Position numbers and translations under genes: made by a program | Shown: positions 55,119 to 64,000 of the stretch, in pieces | Layout of the letters: the number at the start of each line of letters is the position of its first letter | How positions within the stretch are numbered: the stretch's first letter is position 1 | Assembly: GCA_003254905.1 (NCBI GenBank) | Contig: QANU01107126.1 | Span: 244,180-308,179, forward strand | Length of the DNA stretch: 64,000 bases | Direction of reading: 5' to 3' | DNA from: Nissolia schottii | Lineage: Eukaryota > Streptophyta > Magnoliopsida > Fabales > Fabaceae | The notes under the pieces: model-generated | The model's input: only the letters and a program-made list of their open reading frames with translations | Databases searched by the model: none | What the model was told of the DNA's origin: nothing

Positions 55119-55371
55119 TCAATAATAAATTATCTTGTGTGTAATTTGTGGAGTTCTGATCAATCCTAAATGTGAAACTACAACACTCTTACTGGAAGGG
55201 CTAATCATATGTCTTCCCTTATTGAGTTTGCCTTTAAGCATTCCTCCGGATGTTGATTGCGAACAATTGGTAGATTGCTCCATTATAGCAGATGATGTAC
55301 CAAAAGTGTTGGTGACACTGCCCAACCCACACATGCTACTGTTTGTAATGGTCAATGGTATGCCTACATGA
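55119..55371 (-). pseudogene. Exon-like ORF inside the Helitron, unrecognised
   Basis: After a splice-acceptor-like CATCATGTAG, the frame reads GIPLTITNSSMCGLGSVTNT, then Ser/Gly/Lys-rich sequence to a stop at 55119. The upstream exon-like segment (complement of about 55450-55530, ending TTCG|GTAAGC) reads ...SGNNELQTKTGRSPLRQISF. Together they could be the end of a Helitron-borne or captured gene. No family was recognised. Confidence 0.4.
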
Positions 55372-55767
55372 TGGTAAATACTCTAAGTACATTAAATTTG
55401 ACTTCACATATAAAATGACAATCGTAACATTTGTTTGATAGATGTGCTTACCGAATGATATCTGCCGTAAAGGGCTTCTTCCAGTTTTAGTTTGTAGTTC
55501 ATTGTTGCCACTAAATGCGTTGTCTGTCCTTTTTTTTTTTTACGTGTGCATGATATCTATTTTTGACAAAGTTCTCTACATAATTGAGGTCATATTAACA
55601 ATTAACTTAACTATAGAATCTATATGATAAAACTGTACATTTGAACAAAATATGAAACTATAGATGGTTTTACAAATAACATTCGAACAAACTGATCAAA
55701 CATGTGGTCCATCATTTAAATTTTTTTTTCAGTCAGTGAAATGAACTTATCTTTATCATGTACAGTG

Positions 55768-56345
55768 AAGAATTTACTCAGCTTTTATTTAACTTTGGAA
55801 TGTCAATCCTGCATTACATTGGTAATATTATGTTTTTTATGTGGCTTAGTGCAAAAGACACGTGAAGTGATTAGTGTTATTAGTGCAAAAGAATAACAAC
55901 AGTGAAGGTTCAACAACAGAATCACATAGCAAAATGAAAACTAAGACATAAAACAATGAAACAGTGTTCTACTATTACATGTTAGCTTTAACTGAATCAA
56001 GTATTCAAGCTACGATTAACAATTGCAAAAAAAAAAAAAAACCCATAAAAACCCAAATGTTCCTAGGGTCTCACGGTGAAGCATAAACCCTTGGGGAAGA
56101 AATCGAAATGCAAGAGAAACTACACTAATCCCCCTAATCGAAGTCTCATCTCAAATATATAAGGTGACAGAAATTTTAACAAAGAAATTGAACGCAAAAA
56201 GGTTTATATAATTTCGACATCATTGCCAATAAATCCCACACTAAAAATAAATAAATAAACAATTGATGTAATTGCAATTGAACTCCTTTTTATCATGGAC
56301 ATTGAAGAATTTACTCACCTTTTATTTAACTTTGGAATGTCAATC
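55768..56345 (-). repeat. Duplicated micro-exon-like segment in the Helitron
   Basis: A segment of about 60 bp occurs at about 55768-55822 and 56303-56357. On the minus strand it reads ATGCAG|GATTGACATTCCAAAG, then TTAAATAAAAG and a donor. The donor is GTGAGT in the 56303 copy but CTGAGT in the 55768 copy. Confidence 0.6.
56040..56165 (-). promoter_or_regulatory. Promoter-like segment in the Helitron
   Basis: The minus strand shows CTTATATATTTGAG (TATA-like, about 56152-56162) followed by a leader-like GATTAGGGGGATTAG...GGGTTTATGC. It may be a captured promoter; no clear ORF follows. Confidence 0.3.
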
Positions 56346-58050
56346 CTGCATTAAATTGGACTCACAAATTGTAGACAAAAAGTAGATGAAAATATTTACG
56401 TATAAACAGAGAGAATGTTAAATGAGTCTACCTTTTTCACGTTCAGTGCATTTTTGTTGCTTTTTCATTTTAATATTTTCATTTTATAAGGCACAGTGTA
56501 CATGTATATTACATATTGATGTGTACCCAATAAACGTGCAAATCATAATTATTGTTATGCGGCATTGTGTACATTAATAGTTTCATCGTGGGTCAACACT
56601 GTGTACATGTATATTATGAATTTATGTGTACCCCACGGCTACGTGGTATCACTGTGTATATTAGGCATTGTCAAAGCGAAAAAAATGCTTGTATGTGAAA
56701 AATTGATAAACAACCACTTTCCCTTGAATAATAATATTCGAAGGGGTTCTTTTGAGTATTAGCACAGCTCAAAATTACAGTACACATCAAATGGCAATTT
56801 AATTTTTCGTTCCCAAAAAATGTAAAAAAAAAAAACCGATCAAATGACATAAAAAGCAAGTGGTGCAGGACAACATTTTGGGTTTAGTAGTAAAAAAAAA
56901 AAACTATGATTCAGAAGTATGATTACATAAAATTATGGCATTTCAGTAAATTATGTTTACATCAAAATGTAAAAAGTCCTGTAGATATTTGTAAGATGTT
57001 CTTTAAATCAGTGTATATAACTTGACATTTCATAGGTTTTAAATTAAGTTGACATACTGTGGATGTAGCTACTAAATAATTTATGGAAGATTGTTAACAC
57101 ACATCCATTTTCAAATATTTAATTAAAATGTTGAATGACAACAACCTATAATATAAAATGCATTGTAAGGAAGGGTTTGAGAGTGTAATGATAATAGATG
57201 GAAATGCAGGAAAATGGCTCAGATCATTACCTGACATCTGATGAACTTGTTACAACATCATCTGAAAAAAAAAAAAAAACGTAGCATTATGCCAAACTAT
57301 TTGTTACATGAAAATATGAAACTCTATTATGAAGGTGTGGTTAATAGTTCTAACTTACAAATTGTAAGTGCACGCGAAATTAAACCGTGCATATACATTA
57401 GACAAAAAACAAAAAAAATATTTCTTCCTTGTTGTGTGGGCTTGGCACTTTCCATAGTCTAGTAATGAAAATATTGAATAGCCAAGTGAGTTTTGTTGGG
57501 TTAACCATGGCAAGCAAATGATAAGTTGATTCCATCTTTCCTGGAGTAAATGAGGTAAGATCAGCAAAAAAATAACAATTGTGTATCATAAGTAAAACAG
57601 ACTTGGCAAACATTTCGAACATCAATATAACAAATATTAATGGAATATGTTATATGTTATATGAAAACCACAATGTCATATGTTAAACAATGTGATATGC
57701 ATCACAACCAAATGGAATAAACGAAGGGATTCCTCAAGGCATGTTGAAGGATTAGTTTGTGTATACAAAACGGAACACGAAGGAAGAAACAAACCTCTCA
57801 AGGTGCTTCTGTTGGGGATATTGGGATATTTGTCTATGCTATTGCTTTTGCTGGAGATATTTGGTGCTTCTGCTGGAGACATACACAATAGCAAAACATG
57901 TTGTTTAAAGAGGATGTTAGGAAGATCATAGAAGGCGTGGAATAGAAGGTTACGAAACATGTTTAACATAAAGGAACACCATAGCAAAACATATGTGAAC
58001 GAATGAAGTAAAAAAAATGAGGTATAAGGTGTAGAACACAAATTATTATT

Positions 58051-58262
58051 ACCTTCTCCCGAAGATTGGAAAATCTGCTGGAGATAAAAGCAAATATTCA
58101 CCCTAAAGACTTTGAAAAATCTGCTGAACAACAAAACAAAAATAAAGGTTAGCACAATGTACCTTCTCCCGAAGATTGAAAAATCTGCTGCAGATAAAAA
58201 CAAATGTTCACCCTAAAGACTTTGAAAAATCTGCTGGACAACAAAACAAAAGTAAAGGTTAA
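58051..58262 (-). repeat. 110-bp tandem duplication with exon-like signals
   Basis: ACCTTCTCCCGAAGATTG starts at 58051 and 58161. On the minus strand each copy contains TCTGC(A/T)(G/C)CAG and CAGATTTTTCAATCTTCGGG then AGAAG|GTA, resembling an acceptor, a short exon and a donor. Confidence 0.75.
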
Positions 58263-59990
58263 TGAATAAGGGGGAATGAAACAGTGAGGCTAACATAAAT
58301 AAGAATGTAATCTATGACAAAATTTGCACATCAATGTTCACCCTATTGAATGGAATAAATGAAGAGAAAAATACCTACTGCTGAAGGAATGCTACTCCGA
58401 AGCAAGAAACATAAAGCAATAAACACAACCCAACATATATGCAAACCGCCAAACTTCCCCAAACTTTTCATAGATTACATTTTATTTCTAGAAACTGGAG
58501 ACAGAAGTACTGCAACACACAGCAAAATGCAAATTCATGCATGTGAGAATTGAAGACATAAAAACTGAAACCAAACAAAATTGTATATAAGGCGGATCTG
58601 AACCAAAATGGGAACATGGGGGAGTAGGTAGAAAGCTGTTGGCAAGTAAGAAATGGGGAATTGAGCTGCACCCAATTGGCAAGTAAAATTGCTCATACAG
58701 AATCAAGTCCATCACTAATTTTGGGTGAAATTAATTATTTACAATAATGTGGTTAAAATCAATATGAACATTACCTTGTTTCTCTCATTTTTCTCTCAAA
58801 TCTCAATATATTATGAAATTCATTTAAAGGCACTAATAAGCTGAACTTGCAGTTCAGAATCATAGTTTTAGACTTTTAATATTCACTTGGCAAGACTTCA
58901 TCAGTGAGTTAGCAGGAACTTTATTGCACAACACATTTCATTATGTTTGAATTTGCATGTGCTATCATGTAGCACTAAAAAGTAGTTTATTGAAGTATTT
59001 CAAATACAATCAAGGAACAGTAGAATTAATATGATCTTGAACTCTTGAACCTTTGTTAACTTGGAATGTTTTCACATGGAAATTTCAGAGGGAATAAATT
59101 TCAGACATCATTCACAATTTGCCCCTAGATTACAAATATCAACAAATATTGTTCAATATGCTTAAATTTCAATTCAATTCAAGACACAAACATCAATCAT
59201 CACCATTGTAACTATACATACCAATACCATGAAAAACCTATGCATATTTGATATCCCCATTCAAACTCTTTGTAATGTTGATATTCCCATGAAAAACAAC
59301 GTTACAAAGAGTCATTTGAAATTGATAATTCAATAAGAAGAAAAGAAATTGACAACAAAAGAAGTGAGAGAAAAATGAAAAAAAAGTAAAGTAATCAAGC
59401 CTTAAATTGTAAAGCAAAACATAAGCGAGTTTACTTGGCATAACCAAAGGCGCAATGCCCATTTGTAAAGCATTATGCTCTGCCAAAAAAAAGGAGTATG
59501 CGTTAATTCTGTCCATAGCAAACAAAACAGGGCTCAAAGACAAAAGAAGCATGCATACCCGCTCCTATAAAACATAGGTTAGTAGATCACTTGTTTATAC
59601 TTTGCAGGAGGAATGTTGCTCAGAGTAAGTTCTAAATTTCTATTGACTGTAAAGTTTTAAATTTGACTGTAAACTTCTAGTGCTTGAGTGTATTGCTTGA
59701 CCTTTCCATTGACTGTAAAGTTCTAAATTTGAAACAAAAATTTCAAAAAATTAAATAAATATATAGGAAAAAAACAGTAGTTATGCAACTTAGAAAGGAA
59801 TTGCAATGAAATTGAACCAAATCCCTCGCAACTTCCTCAAGGCCAAATTTAATGAATACTCATTTTATTTGACAAACAATTTACACCAAGAAAAGAGAAA
59901 ACCTCCTAATACTAACGAAATCAAAGTAGGAAAAAATAAAGGCCCTCTTTTTAGTATAAAGACAAAATAAGAGTAATGCAAAAAAAAAAA

Positions 59991-60840
59991 AGTGGAGAGA
60001 AAAAGAAAACCTTACCACTACTACCCCATTGCTCTATCTCTCATCTTTCCATCCATTGCTTTTGTTACCTTAGGGTTAAGTCCTTCAGACGACTGCAAAA
60101 TTGAGAATAACATCCAGCATCCGTAACAAACATTAGAAATGTTAGAGATGGAACAATAATATTAATTCAAAATCTCCGTTACACAATCAGATCCAAGTTT
60201 GAGAGAGTTAGGGGGAAGTTGCCCCCGCTGCAGCTACTGTTTTCGAGGGAGAGAAGAAGGAAAAGGGAGAGAGAAGGAATAAAGGTGGTAAGATCTGAGT
60301 GGAAGGTTCTTGAAAGTGCTCACCGTCTCTCACCGGAGAAGGAGGCGATGATCTCTCACCAGAAAGTGCTCACCATCTCGCACCGTCTCTCTCCTTTTTG
60401 ATTGAGAGACGCATAAAAGTGGAGAGAAAAAGAAAACCTTACCACTACTACCCCATTGCTCTATCTCTCATCTTTCCATCCATTGCTTTTGTTACCTTAG
60501 GGTTAAGTCCTTCAGACGACTGCAAAATTGAGAATAACATCCAGCATCCGTAACAAACATTAGAAATGTTAGAGATGGAACAATAATATTAATTCAAAAT
60601 CTCCGTTACACAATCAGATCCAAGTTTGAGAGAGTTAGGGGGAAGTTGCCCCCGCTGCAGCTACTGTTTTCGAGGGAGAGAAGAAGGAAAAGGGAGAGAG
60701 AAGGAATAAAGGTGGTAAGATCTGAGTGGAAGGTTCTTGAAAGTGCTCACCGTCTCTCACCGGAGAAGGAGGCGATGATCTCTCACCGGAAAGTGCTCAC
60801 CATCTCGCACCGTCTCTCTCCTTTTTGATTGAGAGACGCA
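59991..60840. repeat. Two tandem copies of a 427-bp unit
   Basis: 59991-60417 is repeated at 60418-60840 with almost no change (one visible difference, CACCAGAAAG against CACCGGAAAG). The minus strand of each holds a leader-like GA/CT-rich part and TTTTGCAG|TCGTCTGAAGGACTTA ending CCCTAAG|GTAACA, an exon-like unit. The 60-residue plus-strand frames are antisense to this. Confidence 0.92.
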
Positions 60841-61132
60841 TCTTTTCTTCTTTCTTCTTTCTCTCTCTCTCTCTTTTCCTTCTGTAACTGTTAGGGTTGT
60901 AAGAGAAAGGGAAAGTATATGGGCAGTGTTAGAGATGCATTTGGGCGGGAAAAATTTGGCTGAGGAGTCAACACGTGGCAAAATTGGTGTGGGTCCCCCG
61001 TGAGAATTTTCATCTTTCATTATATATAGAATATAGATATAGATATAGATATAGATATAGATAGTATTTGTGGGTGAAACAAAAGAGAACATACTTAATA
61101 AATCTAGTTTGGGAATCGATCTGATCACTTCA

Positions 61133-62575
61133 CACTATAACAAAAATACTAGTTATTATCAGAGTTATTGTCAGAGTTTTCTTAATTATCGTCAGAATTT
61201 TTGCTTTCCATCAGATTTACCGTCGAAAAGTCAACCGAGGGTAACAGCCTCGATGGTAACTCATTACTGTCAAATTTATAGAGCTTATGGTAATTACCGT
61301 CGGTGTCGAGGAATGGTTCAGGAAAGGTTCGTATTGAACCATTTACTGTCGACAGAAATTTAATGATATGTATACATAAATTTATGATGATTTACAGTCT
61401 CGATAACCAATGCTAATGTGTTCAAATTACCATCGAAAATAACCGATGGTAATTATGAATATTATACCACTATTTTGAAAATATTACCGTCAGTATATTA
61501 CTGTGGGCAATTTCCGACGGTAACAATAATTAATTTTAAAAAATTATTATTTAATTATTATTTTATTTTTACTATTATGTAAATTATTAAATTATTATTT
61601 AATGCAATAAATTATATATTTAATAATATAACTATTTAATTAAATAATAAATAAATTAAATCAATTATATAAATTATATATGAAATAAATATATAATTAT
61701 ATAATTATTGAATTAAATAAATATTAAATTCAATAATATATTTAGTAAATATAATAAATAATTTAATAGTTATCTAATACAAAAATATAACATTCCATAT
61801 AAAATTAAAAGGTGTCATTTAAAATTTAATTAAATAGATGTACACTTAATTAATCTAATTAATTTTTTATTAAATATAATAAATAATTAAATGGAATACA
61901 TAGCCAAATAGTTATCTATTTATTTTAATAGATAAATAATAAATTATCCTCATAAATTAACTACTAAAAATGAATTTGTGCAAGAAAACTTAATAAAAAA
62001 AATTATACATAATATTCAAATGAAATTGTGTTACAAATTCTCAAATAATTACATATACTATTCTGAAAGTTCAAAACTATCATTGTAACTTTCAGAACTA
62101 AGTTCATCATCGAACTCTTGTTCTTCTTCACTATCATTGTATACATCAATTTCTTTATCACTTGCATGTTGGCGGTTAGGGAGTTCAACTATGTCAGGGT
62201 CATCACCGAGTGTATTGCTAGCTAATGTGGTAGGCAATGGAGACTGAACAATTATCGTTGCTAGGTTTGACTCTGGCAATTGATATGCTTGATCAAATGA
62301 ATTTTCTGAAGATTTTGTGTCATCAAACTCAATTCGACCACTTGGTTTGCATTTCATCACAACTTTACAACTTGATTGGCTAGCTCTCGAATAGTTTGCG
62401 TGATAAAATTGTTTTGCTCTTTCAGCAACAATGAACGGATCATACCCCCTATACCACCATGTAGGATTAATCTCAGTGGTTTTGTAGTCGAGGGTAGGTT
62501 TGAGTTCCGTTTGGATCATACCAATCATAGCAGAAAAGCACAACATGATGAGCTGGATCATCGTGTGCATATTCT
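61133..62575 (-). mobile_element. CACTA (En/Spm) transposon relic
   Basis: The left tip CACTATAACAAAAATACTAG at 61133 is the CACTA terminal motif. It is followed by subterminal motifs of the ACCGTCGG/CCGACGGTAA type up to about 61520, then AT-rich sequence, then a transposase C-terminal fragment (62058-62570, minus). The element is cut off at about 62575-62585, where the block of GSTU copy 6 begins. Confidence 0.7.
62058..62570 (-). pseudogene. CACTA transposase-associated C-terminal fragment (DUF4216-like)
   Basis: The frame includes ELKPTLDYKTTEINP, DPFIVAERAKQFYHANY, and a S-C-K-V-V-M-K-C-K-P stretch. This pattern matches the D-P-F-I-L-A-x-Q-A-x-Q-V-F-Y...W-x-V-V region near the C-terminus of TNP2-type CACTA proteins. 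An acidic Asp/Glu/Ser tail follows to the stop at 62058. The catalytic part is absent. Confidence 0.65.
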
Positions 62576-62959
62576 AATTTAAATAAAACATTCATTCTTA
62601 TTATTAAAAGGACAATGCTATTTAAATAACAAAAACAATCAACTTTGACACATGTAAAATGTAATAATTATATAAGACTCAGGCACACCCATATTTTATT
62701 TCATTTTTTTTTAAGTTGTCCAAGGAAGATTAGCATTGTTACAATGCAATAATAGTGTACTAAACCAGATTCACAGGACAGTATCAATCACTGAGCAAAC
62801 GTATGTATATGCAGTAAAAAATACATAATCCAAAGTGTTTAAAACCCCATAAACTCCTACTCAAACCATGAAGTTGGGCACATCTAAGTGCCCTTTTTAT
62901 TACACTAACTAATCGAAAAAGTTGAACAAAGGAACTTCATTTTGGCCTCAAAGCAAACA

Positions 62960-64000
<1,041 letters not shown>

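Larger units (their letters stand above)
53112..61061 (-). mobile_element. Helitron-like element of about 7.95 kb (non-autonomous)
   Basis: On the minus strand the 3' end reads CCGCGCATCGCGCGGGTTCT then AATCTAG, followed by host T. That is a GC hairpin (53124-53138) about 9 nt before a terminal CTAG, as in plant Helitrons. The 5' end lies in a TCTATATCTATATC run that leads into TATATATAATGAAAG and, further in, a CCCACACC/CCACGTGTTGACTCC context typical of Helitron 5' ends; the best A|TC boundary is 61061. The flanking host words AAAAAA and TAGTATTTGTG adjoin each other in the paralogous GSTU copy 4 block (43426/43427), which serves as an empty site. No Rep/helicase coding was found. The interior has exon-like pieces and several duplications. 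Confidence 0.72.

Noticed and set aside
57676-58203. Minus-strand ORF of 175 codons in the Helitron
   Set aside because: Its first part is translated from the 110-bp tandem repeat across splice-like signals and it matches no family I know; kept only as repeat and exon-like evidence.
53112-61061. Autonomous Helitron with Rep/PIF1 helicase
   Set aside because: No helicase motifs were found in any frame of the interior; the element is called non-autonomous.

Overview
This is a nuclear window from a flowering plant, most likely a eudicot. The evidence is spliced genes with GT-AG introns, a tandem cluster of tau-class glutathione S-transferases, a plant leucine-rich-repeat receptor kinase, a dirigent gene fragment, and a dense load of plant transposons (Ty3-gypsy, Ty1-copia, LINE, SINE, Mutator-like, CACTA, hAT-like, Helitron, MITEs). 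The species cannot be fixed from the sequence. Layout: 1-6.6 kb holds Ty3-gypsy LTRs in two orientations, a gag relic and a LINE-type RNase H relic. 6.6-17.2 kb is AT-rich repeat territory with a copia-like LTR, an array of CATTC..GAATG modules, a Pack-MULE (7910-9364) carrying a broken dirigent gene copy, and the end of a probable Tat/Ogre-like LTR. The only single-copy-looking gene in the left half is an 1128-residue LRR receptor kinase at 18678-22326 (minus). It is followed by an (AT)n run and a 586-base assembly gap. 23.5-31.4 kb holds gypsy and LINE relics, a second small Mutator-like element and a decayed multi-exon coiled-coil pseudogene. The right half is a GSTU cluster: two plus-strand genes (31748-33190, 34486-35952), then four minus-strand genes (36233-37434, 40979-42543, 45421-46561, and 62960 to beyond the window end), plus one truncated copy of a 5' end. 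All five complete genes have one intron at the same codon position and the glutathione-site residues of the tau class. They would act in the cytosol, conjugating glutathione to electrophiles or carrying hydrophobic ligands. The last three are recent copies of one duplicated block. The block of the fifth gene has been stretched by a Ty1-copia element with identical LTRs (47311-52860) and by a Helitron-like element of about 7.95 kb (53112-61061). The paralogous block upstream of the fourth gene preserves the Helitron's empty site. A CACTA relic (61133-62575) abuts the sixth gene's block. The most notable items are the Pack-MULE with an exact 9-bp target duplication and a captured dirigent fragment; the Helitron delimited by a paralogous empty site; a copia insertion that is recent by its LTRs yet has a defective gag-pol; and mosaic ancestry of the sixth GST gene.
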